A stretch of 64,000 bases of DNA from Candidatus Zixiibacteriota bacterium (GCA_024280835.1 JAJRPJ010000002.1:57141-121140), one strand, 5' to 3'. Shown: positions 36,171 through 44,970, counted from the first letter of the stretch. Numbers and translations are program-made. Notes: generated by a model from the sequence alone, not told the origin.

Positions 36171-37562
36171 ATGAATTCAGCAGTAAATAACGCCGCCACC
36201 AGAACTGGTGGAGTCATCTCAGAGTCTCAGCGTAACGCCAAGCGCACTAAAGCAGACATTATGGCAATGATTGATGAAGCTGGTGTGCATTTCGTACGGA
36301 TTTTCTTCACGGATATTCTTGGCCGTCTTAAAGGTATGAGTATCACGCGCTCGGAAATCGAGGATGTGTTAGAGCAAGGTCAAGGTTTTGATGGCTCTTC
36401 GATTGAAGGATTTGTACGGATTGAGGAATCTGATTTGATGGCGATTCCTGACCTTCGGACTTTTCGGATTCTGCCGTGGGATATTGGCGGCGAAAAAGTC
36501 GCGATGATGATTGCTGATATTCAGATGCCTGACGGGACTCCGTATGGTGGTGATCCGCGTTATGTTTTGCGTCGGGCATTGAAGCGTCTCGAAGACAAGG
36601 GTTGGACTGGGTATCTTGGGCCTGAGATTGAGTATTTTTGTTTTGGCTCGGATGAGAAGCCTGAGGCGGTTGATCATGATGGTTACTTTGATTTTGGTCA
36701 TGATGATATTGGCACTGAGGCTCGTAAGCGGACGGTTAACGCTCTGGAGTTGATGGGGATTCCTGTTGAGTGTTCGCATCATGAAGTTGCGGCATCACAG
36801 CATGAGATTGATTTGAAATATCAAGAAGCGTTTGTGATGGCGGATTTTGCTCAGATTTATAAATATGTGGTTAAGGAGATTAGCCGTCAGCAGGGGTTGT
36901 ATGCGACGTTTATGCCTAAGCCGATCTTTGGACAGAACGGTAGTGGGATGCATGTACATATGTCGTTATTTGAGGGCGAGCGCAATTTGTTCTTTGATAA
37001 GGACGCTGAGTATCATCTTTCGGAGATGGCTCGTCAGTTTATTGCTGGTATTTTGAAGCATGTTTCGGCGATGACTTTGGTGACTAATCAGTGGGTTAAT
37101 TCGTATAAGCGCTTGGTGCCTGGGTATGAGGCTCCTGTTTATGTTAGTTGGGGGAGACGCAATCGTTCGTCGATGGTGCGTGTGCCGATGTATCGAGTTG
37201 GCAAAGAGAAAGCCACCAGAGTTGAGCTTCGCTCACCAGATCCGTCATGCAATCCGTATTTGGCATTTGCAATGATGCTTGAGGCCGGGTTGGATGGAAT
37301 TGAGAATAAGCTTGAGTTGGCTGATGCGATTGAAGATAATATTTATGGCATGAGCGCTGATGAGCGCCGCAAGCGTGGCATCCACGCTATCCCAGGTTCT
37401 TTGGATTCAGCGATTGTGGCATTTGAGAACTCTGATTTCTGCAAACGAGTCTTAGGCGACCACATTTTCAATAAGCTGATTGACAACAAGCGCCTAGAGT
37501 GGGACGAATATCGCACACACGTTTCTCAGTTTGAGAATGATAAGTATTTGAAGATGTTGTAA
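36171..37562 (+). CDS. glnA: Type I glutamine synthetase
   Basis: Makes glutamine from glutamate, ammonia and ATP as a cytoplasmic dodecamer. It has 463 residues. The grasp N-terminal domain contains DILGRLKGMSI and GQGFDGSSIEGF; metal and substrate motifs are visible in GPEIEYF, ECSHHEVAASQHEIDLKY, KPIFGQNGSGMHVHMSLF and NRSSMVRVP. The region where adenylylated enzymes carry NLYDLPPEE reads NIYGMSADERRKRGI, so it is of the alpha (non-adenylylated) type and should be controlled by feedback or transcription. CAGGAG lies 7 nt before the ATG at 36171. Confidence 0.97.
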   Translation: MNSAVNNAATRTGGVISESQRNAKRTKADIMAMIDEAGVHFVRIFFTDILGRLKGMSITRSEIEDVLEQGQGFDGSSIEGFVRIEESDLMAIPDLRTFRILPWDIGGEKVAMMIADIQMPDGTPYGGDPRYVLRRALKRLEDKGWTGYLGPEIEYFCFGSDEKPEAVDHDGYFDFGHDDIGTEARKRTVNALELMGIPVECSHHEVAASQHEIDLKYQEAFVMADFAQIYKYVVKEISRQQGLYATFMPKPIFGQNGSGMHVHMSLFEGERNLFFDKDAEYHLSEMARQFIAGILKHVSAMTLVTNQWVNSYKRLVPGYEAPVYVSWGRRNRSSMVRVPMYRVGKEKATRVELRSPDPSCNPYLAFAMMLEAGLDGIENKLELADAIEDNIYGMSADERRKRGIHAIPGSLDSAIVAFENSDFCKRVLGDHIFNKLIDNKRLEWDEYRTHVSQFENDKYLKML

Positions 37563-37610
37563 AGTTGGGGGGGAGCGATTTCCGCTCGAAATCACAAGAA
37601 ACGCGACACC

Positions 37611-38207
37611 TTGTCGCTTTTGCTCATAGTTGCTTTTGTGTCTGGTTGTGTACGTTACGACGGTTCGACTGCGCTACCAATGCCTCCCTCTAGAATTGCG
37701 TGCACACTTGATTCTTCGACTGTCGTAGGTTTTGAGATATTCGAGCTAGATGGCGAAAAAGTGCGAACTATTTCGCCAGACACTTTTTCAGTGGGATTCC
37801 ATGTCATTGGTGTTCTCTCTTTAGATGATGATGGTCACGCTCTCAAGAAAGGGTATTATTTTTACCGCCAGATTTACCAGGAAGGTAAGGGCTCTACTTC
37901 TCTGAATTCTCTCTGGCTTAATGGACAAACTCATCCATTGTCATCATATCCGAACCCGTTCAGCTCTTCGGCGACTAACTTCACTTTTGCGCTACAAGTT
38001 TCCATGGTTGTTGAAATTGAGGTCTTTAACGTACAAGGTAATTCTGTAAGGGAATTCCCTGAAATGGCTTTGCAAGCTGGAGCCCATGAAATACCCTTCG
38101 ACAGCAATGATGACCATGGCCAACCACTTCCTGATGGGATGTACTTCTACAGAATAACATCGGGCAAGGAGACACTTTACACGAAGAAAATCTTATTATT
38201 AAGGTGA
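37611..38207 (+). CDS. Small lipoprotein with FlgD-like C-terminal domain
   Basis: About 198 residues with a lipobox (LLIVAFVSGC) and two beta domains. The second (SSYPNPFSSSATNFTFALQ…VEIEVFNVQGNSVREF…GMYFYRITSGKETLYTKKILLL) is the same FlgD/type-A sorting-like fold as in the large secreted proteins; the first (FEIFELDGEKVRTISPDTFSVGFHVIGVL…GYYFYRQI) looks like a degenerate copy. The start is unclear: there is no ATG. The frame is continuous with glnA after its TAA, and TTG at 37611 or ATT at 37578 (which adds a basic n-region, NHKKRD) are the candidates. A lipoprotein with a sorting-like domain is unusual. Confidence 0.7.
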   Translation: MSLLLIVAFVSGCVRYDGSTALPMPPSRIACTLDSSTVVGFEIFELDGEKVRTISPDTFSVGFHVIGVLSLDDDGHALKKGYYFYRQIYQEGKGSTSLNSLWLNGQTHPLSSYPNPFSSSATNFTFALQVSMVVEIEVFNVQGNSVREFPEMALQAGAHEIPFDSNDDHGQPLPDGMYFYRITSGKETLYTKKILLLR

Positions 38208-38218
38208 AGTTGAGTAGG

Positions 38219-38239
38219 GCAGGAGCCCTGTGCTCCTGC
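38219..38239 (+). terminator. Hairpin after the small lipoprotein gene
   Basis: GCAGGAGC and GCTCCTGC pair perfectly over 8 bp with a 5-nt loop, 11 nt after the stop at 38207. Only a short T-rich stretch follows, so it may be a terminator or another dispersed palindrome. Confidence 0.45.
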
Positions 38240-38260
38240 TATTTCAAAATGGTTCCAGTT

Positions 38261-38282
38261 CCGTCAGGTCCTCAGACCTGGC
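38261..38282. repeat. Short palindrome, family with 7737-7760
   Basis: CAGGTC-CTCA-GACCTG with partial extension on both sides; same CTCA loop and similar arms as the palindrome at 7737-7760. Confidence 0.45.
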
Positions 38283-38453
38283 GCTTTGTCTTTAGTTTGT
38301 GTCAGTTGTAGTGACAGTGTCGCTTACCTGATTGGTTTGATTGACATTTTGGGGCCGAAGTGTTAAGCTTCTTTTAGCACGATTTAGTTGTTCCGTTCTG
38401 GGCGGTGAGTTGCCTAGGTCTTTGTCATAAACATCAATGCTTGGAGAATCCGT

Positions 38454-38708
38454 ATGTCTAATCATGCCGATCAAAAAATTGTTATTGTTCAGGGAAAAAG
38501 CGCAGGTATTTCGTTTCTTCTGACGTTTCTATTTGGTCCACTTGGGATGCTATATTCCACTATAGTGGGTGGCATCATTATGTTCTTCGTTTCATTGGTA
38601 GTAGGATTCGTCACTTTGGGAGTCGGCCTGATCTTTACATGGCCCATCTGTGTAATTTGGGGAATTGTTGCTGTGAACTCTCATAATAAACAACTTGTAA
38701 GAAGTTAG
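38454..38708 (+). CDS. Small membrane protein
   Basis: An 84-residue protein with a polar N-terminus (MSNHADQKIVIVQGKSAG) and two or three hydrophobic segments (about 19-37, 39-60, 62-76). The ISFLLTFLFGPLGMLYSTIVGGIIMFF pattern resembles small TM2-like or uncharacterised inner-membrane proteins. GGAGA lies 8 nt before the ATG. No function can be assigned. It precedes the propeller gene by 87 nt and may share a transcript. Confidence 0.72.
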   Translation: MSNHADQKIVIVQGKSAGISFLLTFLFGPLGMLYSTIVGGIIMFFVSLVVGFVTLGVGLIFTWPICVIWGIVAVNSHNKQLVRS

Positions 38709-38795
38709 TTCGAGAAGCCCTACTTAACTGTCAGGATATCAGGGCGAGTTTGTCGGAGTTCGACAAGAAACAAGATTGAGGAGTGCAAGGTTTCG

Positions 38796-40070
38796 ATGGA
38801 AACGAGAAGTCATAGAGATGTGCTTGGTAGCAAGAGTGTAGGGGAACATATAATGAAACCCAAAACAGATGACCGAGGCTCATCTTGGAAGAAAATTCGC
38901 TCTTGGGAAACACGGCATGCGGGCTACAAGAAAATGTTTCGAGAAATACAATTTGTACCTAATGAGATTGCTTGGAGCCCAGACGGAAGTCACCTGATAA
39001 GTGTCGCAGATTTTCGATCGCATAGAGAAGTGCACTTTATGGGTGGCAACAGTAGTGTTAATTTTTGGGATATTGGTGGACAATTAGTCGCTGAGTCTAG
39101 ATATTCTGGTTACCCGAGAATGGGCGAAGTCTACTGGAATGATCTGTCAACTCATTTGCTTAATCGAGTACCCGCATCACCAACACGTCCTGCATTTTGG
39201 ATGTTGCTGGGTAGTGGATTGAAGCAAATATTCACAGATATCTCAGGCGCTTCTTTTGGTTTGAACGAAGAAGCGTGGAGCGGCAACAAGTCCACAGCTT
39301 TTTCTCCGTTCAGGCCTGGTTCGAGCGAAGTGTTGTATGCCACACAGTCAACTGGTAGGCCATGCGAGTTCTGGGTCTTTGAGTATGGCAAGCAATCTGA
39401 GTCTGTATCAAGTCTGGAATTTTTGTCAAAAAAGAAGCTATTCGACCTGCAATTTTTGGGAGCCCCTCACGGTCTCTTGCTAAGGTTCTCGTGGGATCCT
39501 AGTGGATCGTATGTCGCAATTACAACTAGTCATATGATTTCTGATGACAGTTCTAACTATGGAGTTGCAGCGAAATATTCCACCTACATAGTACACGCTG
39601 ACTCCGGTGAGTTGGTGTCAGCGATTTCCAACAAATCATTAGAGCACTTCGGGTGGAGTCCAAGAGGACGACTGCTCTATTGTATTGACCACGAGGCGGC
39701 TACGAGAGATGAGATGAAGACATTCGTATGGGATGCTGTATCGGATGAGGTTCGCGAACCGAGTGAGTCAGAGGTTACCTCTCGATGGCTTCAAAGATTC
39801 GAGTTCGGTTCACGCACTACTCATTCGGGAATCGTTCCTCAAAGTTTCTTCAAAGTCGAGAGCAAGCATAGTGCTGACTTTTCTCAGACTATCAAGCGTA
39901 ATAACAATAGCGTTGAAATAACCTCCTTAGAGGACCCTCAGACTTGCACATCCTTGGAGCTTGGAGGTAGTGTAATCGCAGCAATGTGGTCTCCAAGTGA
40001 TCCGAATGAGTTTGCGGCTATTGTGGGTATTGAATCAGAAGGTTATATCCAGATTTGGCGCAAAGAATGA
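38796..40070 (+). CDS. WD40-like beta-propeller protein, probably cytoplasmic
   Basis: A 424-residue protein without signal peptide. Blades with the EIAWSPDGSHLISVAD, FSWDPSGSYVAITTS, HFGWSPRGRLLYCID and AAMWSPSDPNEFAAIVG patterns are those of WD40-like/TolB-like propellers. No catalytic motif is seen, so a binding or scaffold role is likely. Two starts have good ribosome binding sites: ATG at 38796 (AAGG, 5 nt) and ATG at 38853 (AGGGGA, 5 nt), which would remove 19 residues. Confidence 0.7.
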   Translation: METRSHRDVLGSKSVGEHIMKPKTDDRGSSWKKIRSWETRHAGYKKMFREIQFVPNEIAWSPDGSHLISVADFRSHREVHFMGGNSSVNFWDIGGQLVAESRYSGYPRMGEVYWNDLSTHLLNRVPASPTRPAFWMLLGSGLKQIFTDISGASFGLNEEAWSGNKSTAFSPFRPGSSEVLYATQSTGRPCEFWVFEYGKQSESVSSLEFLSKKKLFDLQFLGAPHGLLLRFSWDPSGSYVAITTSHMISDDSSNYGVAAKYSTYIVHADSGELVSAISNKSLEHFGWSPRGRLLYCIDHEAATRDEMKTFVWDAVSDEVREPSESEVTSRWLQRFEFGSRTTHSGIVPQSFFKVESKHSADFSQTIKRNNNSVEITSLEDPQTCTSLELGGSVIAAMWSPSDPNEFAAIVGIESEGYIQIWRKE

Positions 40071-40186
40071 ACACTGTTTAGAAGAGCGATTTACATGACC
40101 CCACCGTTTTCGGCTACATGTTTGGTTGAACTTAACAGAGAATCAATTTGGCAAGTGATAACAGATGGGAAATTATGCCACAGTTC

Positions 40187-40263
40187 GTAGGTCGAACACC
40201 CTTGTGGTTTTGACTTTTATTTATTGAGTGAATTTGTCGAAACCACAAGGGTGTTCGACCTAC
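40187..40263. repeat. Long inverted repeat with 28-nt arms
   Basis: The left arm (40187-40214, starting GTAGGTCGAACACCC) and right arm (40236-40263, ending GGGTGTTCGACCTAC) are complementary at 27 of 28 positions around a 21-nt AT-rich loop. It would form a very stable hairpin on either strand. No T-run follows, and it lies about 110 nt after the propeller gene stop. Confidence 0.85.
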
Positions 40264-40293
40264 TGCATTTGGGAGTGGTTTTCTTGGGTCGTT

Positions 40294-40326
40294 GAGATTG
40301 CCGCGTCGCTTTGCTCCTCGCAATGA
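40294..40326. repeat. Dispersed 'GTCATTGCGAGGAGCAAAGCGACG' type repeat
   Basis: On the minus strand this reads GTCATTGCGAGGAGCAAAGC and continues GACGCGGCAATCTC. Very similar sequences, often annotated as spurious peptides such as ‘SLRGAKRRGNL’, are scattered through many bacterial genomes; I state this from general knowledge without a search. It is non-coding here. Confidence 0.6.
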
Positions 40327-40383
40327 CTGCTTGGTTGGATTATTTCTAATAGTAGACCTCTACCCAAAAATGTTGTACTTTCG

Positions 40384-40409
40384 ACGGACTCCTTGTTGAG
40401 GGAGTCCGT
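40384..40409. repeat. Hairpin upstream of gatA
   Basis: ACGGACTCC and GGAGTCCGT pair over 9 bp with an 8-nt loop, 44 nt before the gatA start. It is followed by TTGACTTTTGG, a weak T-rich tail, so it could be a terminator of an upstream transcript or a leader structure. Confidence 0.45.
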
Positions 40410-40452
40410 TGACTTTTGGTTGAGAATTCAATAGTAATTTAGAGAAATATTG

Positions 40453-41901
40453 ATGATGGATACTACGATTTATAAAGCCCTGACTGTTTCGCAGATTCGG
40501 GAAGGGTTGTTGGCGAAGGAGTTTACGGCTGTGGAATTGGCTGAGGCGGCTTTGTCTTTGGCTGAGTCTGAGGGTCAGGAGCTTAATTGCTTTATTACAC
40601 TTTGCTCGGAGAAGGCGTTGAAGCAGGCGGCGGCGGTGGACGAAAAGATTGTTTTAGGGCGGGAGCTTGGTCGGTTGGCTGGTGTTCCTGTGGCTCTTAA
40701 GGATAATATGTCCTATATGGATTATCCGACTACTTGCGCTTCGCATATTCTTGAGGGGTATGTGCCGCCGTACAATGCTACTGTTGTCGATAGATTGATT
40801 GCCGCTGATGCGGTGATTATTGGTAAGACTAATATGGATGAGTTTGCTATGGGCTCTTCCAACGAGAACTCGTACTATGGGCCAGCTATTAATCCTGTCA
40901 ATCATACGTGCGCTACTGGTGGCTCTTCGGGTGGTTCTGCGGCGGCGGTTGCCGCTGGCATTGTGACTTTGTCTCTGGGATCAGATACTGGTGGTTCGGT
41001 GCGTAAGCCTGCGGCGTTTTGTGGTGTGCAGGGGATGAAGCCTACTTATGGCGCGGTTTCGCGTTATGGGTTGATTGCGTTTGCTTCGTCGCTGGATCAG
41101 ATTGGGCCTTTTGCGAGAAATAGTGCAGATCTATCTGCGTTGTTGTCTGTTATCACTGGGCAAGATGAATTCGATTCGACTTCGATTGATTTTGATCATC
41201 CTGACTATGTCGCTTCTATCTCCGAGTCGCCAGATCCGATGCGAATCGGTTGGCCGACTGAGTGTTTTGGCGAGGGAGTTGATGCAGAAGTTCTAGGGGC
41301 TCTGGAAGAATTGAAGAAGCAGCTAGAAGAGGCGGGACATACGTTTGTTGATATTTCACTGAAGAATCTTCATGCGGGGATTGCTTGTTATTATGTGGTG
41401 GCGACTGCGGAGGCTTCGTCGAATTTGGCTCGCTTTGATGGTGTTAAATATGGCCTGCGCGAGGGTGATGATAGCGATTTATTGGCGATGTATCGTCAGA
41501 CGCGTGGTAAAGGATTTGGAGCTGAAGTTAAACGTCGGATAATGCTTGGAACGTATGTTCTCTCAGCAGGTTACTATGATGCTTACTATTTGAAGAGTAT
41601 GAAGGTCAGGCGAGTGATTACCGAAGAACTTAACGAAGTTTTCAACAAAGTTGATGTGCTTTTGACGCCGACTACGCCGACTCCTGCTTTTTGTATAGGT
41701 GACAAGACAGGTGATCCATTGGCTATGTATCTTTCTGATGTTTTTACCGTGATTGCGAATTTGGCAGGGACACCTGGGATTTCGATTCCAGCTGGAAAGG
41801 TTGAGTCTGGTTTGCCTATTGGGGCGCAGTTTCTTGGGAAGCGTTTTGATGACGCTCGGGTATTGCAAATTGCACATCAAGCTGAGAAACTCTTACGCTA
41901 A
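40453..41901 (+). CDS. gatA: Asp-tRNA(Asn)/Glu-tRNA(Gln) amidotransferase subunit A
   Basis: Amidase subunit that releases ammonia from glutamine for the GatCAB complex, which turns Glu-tRNA(Gln) or Asp-tRNA(Asn) into the amidated form. The Ser-cisSer-Lys triad is in place: lysine in VPVALKDNM, and the serines in GGSSGGSAAAVAAG and SDTGGSVRKPAAF. It has about 482 residues from ATG at 40453; a TTG at 40450 and a second ATG at 40456 are alternatives. gatB follows after one intervening gene, and no gatC is seen in the window. Confidence 0.96.
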   Translation: MMDTTIYKALTVSQIREGLLAKEFTAVELAEAALSLAESEGQELNCFITLCSEKALKQAAAVDEKIVLGRELGRLAGVPVALKDNMSYMDYPTTCASHILEGYVPPYNATVVDRLIAADAVIIGKTNMDEFAMGSSNENSYYGPAINPVNHTCATGGSSGGSAAAVAAGIVTLSLGSDTGGSVRKPAAFCGVQGMKPTYGAVSRYGLIAFASSLDQIGPFARNSADLSALLSVITGQDEFDSTSIDFDHPDYVASISESPDPMRIGWPTECFGEGVDAEVLGALEELKKQLEEAGHTFVDISLKNLHAGIACYYVVATAEASSNLARFDGVKYGLREGDDSDLLAMYRQTRGKGFGAEVKRRIMLGTYVLSAGYYDAYYLKSMKVRRVITEELNEVFNKVDVLLTPTTPTPAFCIGDKTGDPLAMYLSDVFTVIANLAGTPGISIPAGKVESGLPIGAQFLGKRFDDARVLQIAHQAEKLLR

Positions 41902-41938
41902 GACTATTCTATAAGACTATTCTATGACACTGTTCTAT
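41900..41938 (+). repeat. Three tandem 13-bp units between gatA and the hydrolase gene
   Basis: AAGACTATTCTAT is repeated exactly twice, then once with three changes (GACACTGTTCTAT), filling most of the 50-nt spacer. Confidence 0.7.
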
Positions 41939-41951
41939 AGTGAATTGACCA

Positions 41952-42806
41952 ATGCCTGAAATAATCAATCGCCATAATCTTGACAATAGTGGAGAGCCTC
42001 TTGATGGTGAGTTACGCATACACTATGACACATCGGGTGACACATCAGGTGAGGTGTCGGGTGACGCTCAGAGTGACAAAGGGGTGTTGGTTTTTGCACA
42101 TGGATTTACACTAGATAGACGACTTTGGCAAGGGCAATTGGAGTATTTCAAGTCGGATTATTATTCGGTGGCTTTTGATTCACGGGGACATGGACTTTCA
42201 GATGCACCCGAAACAGGTTATTCACGAGATCATCGTGAGACTGATTTGAAAGCTCTCGTTGATGAGTTGAAGTTGGAGAAGTTTCATTTGGTTGGGCTTT
42301 CGATGGGCGGGGCCACAGCGATTGGTTTTGCGCTTGATTATCCAGAGCGGCTAGAGTCATTGACTTTGGTTTCCTCGGGGGTGACGGCTTACAATCCGAC
42401 ACGCCATCAGGATAAGTTGACTAAGATGGCTCGTGAGCAGGGAGTCGAGGCGGCGCGTGAGCGTTGGATTACTTCGACGTTGCGTTACTATTTGGACAAG
42501 CCGGGGACAGCGAGAGAATTGTTGGAGACGATGATGAAGGAACATTCGGCGGCGCCTTGGCAAGATCCGAATCGCGGGAATTACAATCATCGTAATGATT
42601 TGGAATTGCTTAAGGACATGTCTGTGCGGACGTTGATTTTGGTTGGCGAGCATGATCGGAATTTCATTCCGATGGGTGAGCGCTTACTTGAGGCCATTGC
42701 AGGTTCGAAATTGGAAGTTATTCCTGAGGTTGGGCATATTATCAATCTCGAAATCCCAGAGCAGTTTAATGAACGTCTCAAAGTTTGGTTTGAGGATGGA
42801 GTATAA
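41952..42806 (+). CDS. Alpha/beta hydrolase
   Basis: A 284-residue cytoplasmic hydrolase. The nucleophile elbow GLSMGG, the oxyanion-hole motif FAHGFTLDRRLW, the acid in VGEHDRNF and the histidine in EVGHIINLE are all present, so it should be active. The GHGLSDAP loop is typical of the esterase/haloperoxidase group; the substrate is not predictable. It carries an unusual 20-residue Gly/Asp/Ser-rich insert near residues 27-44 (DTSGDTSGEVSGDAQSD). It lies between gatA and gatB, 21 nt before gatB. Confidence 0.92.
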   Translation: MPEIINRHNLDNSGEPLDGELRIHYDTSGDTSGEVSGDAQSDKGVLVFAHGFTLDRRLWQGQLEYFKSDYYSVAFDSRGHGLSDAPETGYSRDHRETDLKALVDELKLEKFHLVGLSMGGATAIGFALDYPERLESLTLVSSGVTAYNPTRHQDKLTKMAREQGVEAARERWITSTLRYYLDKPGTARELLETMMKEHSAAPWQDPNRGNYNHRNDLELLKDMSVRTLILVGEHDRNFIPMGERLLEAIAGSKLEVIPEVGHIINLEIPEQFNERLKVWFEDGV

Positions 42807-42827
42807 ATTCAGAGACAGAATTGTTAT

Positions 42828-44300
42828 ATGAGTAATACAGAAAATAAGAATGTCATCGATGGCTATGAGCCAGTAATTGGTCTTGAAGTGCATGCGCAGC
42901 TTGTGACTCGCACTAAGATTTTTTGCGGTTGCGAGAACAAGTATGGCGCTGAGCCGAATACATTGACTTGTCCAGTTTGTTTGGGTTTGCCAGGGGCTTT
43001 GCCAACTCTGAATATGCAGGCAGTTGAATATGGTATTAAGATGATACTGGCTTTGGGGGGCGAGGTTCGTCAGCGTTCGATATTTTCGCGTAAGAATTAT
43101 TTCTATCCTGATTTGCCGAAAGGGTATCAGATTTCGCAATTTGATTTACCAATTGGTGAGGGTGGTGTGATTGCTATCGATGTTGATGGCGTCACTAAGG
43201 ATTTGGGTGTGACGCGGTTGCATCTTGAGGATGACGCTGGCAAGTCATTACATCCTGAGGGCTCTGGTGATAAGTATTCTCGGATTGATTTGAATCGTTG
43301 TGGAGCGCCCTTGATTGAGATTGTCTCTGAGCCTGATATGCGGTCTCCGCAAGAGGCCTATGCTTATTTGAGCAAGGTTAAGCAAATATTGCAATATGTT
43401 GGTGTTTGTACTGGAGATATGGAGAAGGGGCATTTGCGTTGTGATGCGAATATCTCGGTGCGTCCTGTAGGTCAGGAAAAGTTTGGCACCAAGACTGAGT
43501 TGAAGAATATGAACTCATTCAAGGGTGTTGAGAGGGCGTTGAATTTTGAAATCAGTCGCCAGATCAAGACTTTGAAAGAGGGCGGTAGTATTTCGCAGCA
43601 GACTTTACTGTGGGATGAGAAAAAACAAGTGGCAGTGGCGATGCGCTCAAAGGAAGAGGCTAATGACTATCGTTATTTCCCTGAACCTGATTTGACTCCA
43701 TTGTTGGTTTCGGATTCTTGGCTTGAGGAAGTTCGTGAGTCATTGCCTGAATTGCCGAACGCGAGGGCTTCGCGATTTGTCACTGAATATGGAATACCAG
43801 AATATGATGCCGGTGTGTTGACTGATACGCGTCATCTAGCTGAATATTTTGAGGCGGTGGCTAAGAAGAGCGCTGATGGTAAGTTGGCCTCGAATTGGAT
43901 TATGGGCGAATTGTCACGCTATGCTAACGGGGGCGAATTTGATTTTGCTGCGCCGCATGTGACAGCCGATGATATTGCTCATGTCATTGGTGAAGTCAAA
44001 GCGCAGAGGATTTCTGCGTCGTTTGGTAAACAGGCTCTGAAAGAATTGGTTGCTGAGAAAAAAGCTTTGAGCGAAATTGATTTTGCTGGTAATCAGATGA
44101 TGTCTGATACAGGTGAGATTGAGTCAATTATTAAAAATGTTATCTCGGCAAATGCCGAACCTCTGGAGCGTTATTTGGCGGGGAATGTGAAATTGATTGG
44201 TTTCTTTGTGGGTTTGATTATGAAAGAAACCAAAGGCAAGGCCGACCCTGCATTGGTGAATAAGATTCTCCGAGAGAAACTCGAGAGTCGCCGTACTTGA
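42828..44300 (+). CDS. gatB: Asp-tRNA(Asn)/Glu-tRNA(Gln) amidotransferase subunit B
   Basis: Kinase/tRNA-binding subunit of GatCAB that phosphorylates the misacylated residue and passes it to ammonia. The N-terminus EPVIGLEVHAQLVTRTKIFCGC is diagnostic, the zinc cysteines are in CGC and CPVCLG, and DDYRYFPEPDL-type motif (EANDYRYFPEPDLTPL) and the C-terminal YqeY-like tail (SFGKQALKELV…IESIIKNVISAN…GLIMKETKGKADPALVNKIL) are present. It has 490 residues, normal for the family. Confidence 0.97.
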   Translation: MSNTENKNVIDGYEPVIGLEVHAQLVTRTKIFCGCENKYGAEPNTLTCPVCLGLPGALPTLNMQAVEYGIKMILALGGEVRQRSIFSRKNYFYPDLPKGYQISQFDLPIGEGGVIAIDVDGVTKDLGVTRLHLEDDAGKSLHPEGSGDKYSRIDLNRCGAPLIEIVSEPDMRSPQEAYAYLSKVKQILQYVGVCTGDMEKGHLRCDANISVRPVGQEKFGTKTELKNMNSFKGVERALNFEISRQIKTLKEGGSISQQTLLWDEKKQVAVAMRSKEEANDYRYFPEPDLTPLLVSDSWLEEVRESLPELPNARASRFVTEYGIPEYDAGVLTDTRHLAEYFEAVAKKSADGKLASNWIMGELSRYANGGEFDFAAPHVTADDIAHVIGEVKAQRISASFGKQALKELVAEKKALSEIDFAGNQMMSDTGEIESIIKNVISANAEPLERYLAGNVKLIGFFVGLIMKETKGKADPALVNKILREKLESRRT

Positions 44301-44359
44301 AGATTAGTTTATCGTGATCATATATTTTGTGATTTGATATTTGAGTTAGAGGGATTGTA

Positions 44360-44953
44360 GTGAATGCTGGTAGGGCAAAAAAAGCTAATCTCGCGGTTTT
44401 TGTTTCTGGTCGTGGGAGCAACTTGGATTCTATTATTAGCTCTTGCGCTGATGGGGAACTTGAACCTCTTGCGCGAGTGGCGCTTGTAGTTGCCAGCAAA
44501 AGTAGCGCAGCGGCTCTTGAAATTGCCGAATCCTCAGGCATTGACAGATTCATTTATTCCAAAGATATTCCACTTGAGAATCTTCTGGCCGCGCTGGCTG
44601 ACAGAGATGTTAGCTTTATCGTTTTGGCTGGGTATGTGAAGAAAATTGAAGATGAAATACTTCAAAACTTTTCGGGAAATATTCTCAACATTCATCCAGC
44701 GCTTTTGCCGAAGTTTGGTGGCAAAGGTATGTATGGAAAGAAAGTGCATCAGGCGGTGATTGAATCTGGTGAGAAGGTAAGCGGCGCGACTGTTCATTAT
44801 GTTAGCGAAGTTTATGACGCAGGAAAGATTCTTGACCAAGAGACTGTCTCAATCGACGCTGATGAAACTGTCGATTCACTGGCGGTAAAAGTTTTACAGA
44901 TTGAACATGAATTGTATCCGAGGTCAATAGCGATTGCATTGAGGTCGCTTTAG
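44360..44953 (+). CDS. purN: Phosphoribosylglycinamide formyltransferase
   Basis: Third step of de novo purine synthesis: formylation of GAR with 10-formyl-THF. The nucleotide loop SGRGSNLDSI, the catalytic block ILNIHPALLPKFGGKGMYGKKVHQAVIESGEKVSGATVHYV (Asn, His) and DAGKILDQE (Asp) match PurN. It has 197 residues. The start is GTG at 44360, with AGAGGG 6 nt before it. purC and purH follow on the same strand. Confidence 0.95.
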   Translation: MNAGRAKKANLAVFVSGRGSNLDSIISSCADGELEPLARVALVVASKSSAAALEIAESSGIDRFIYSKDIPLENLLAALADRDVSFIVLAGYVKKIEDEILQNFSGNILNIHPALLPKFGGKGMYGKKVHQAVIESGEKVSGATVHYVSEVYDAGKILDQETVSIDADETVDSLAVKVLQIEHELYPRSIAIALRSL

Positions 44954-44970
44954 AGTTTGTTGAACAATAG

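Larger units (their letters stand above)
40071..40452. other. 382-nt region dense in palindromes upstream of gatA
   Basis: No gene. It contains three separate inverted or dispersed repeats: a 28-bp-arm inverted repeat (40187-40263), a dispersed repeat of a type widespread in bacterial genomes (40294-40326), and a 9-bp hairpin (40384-40409) about 45 nt before gatA. Confidence 0.6.
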
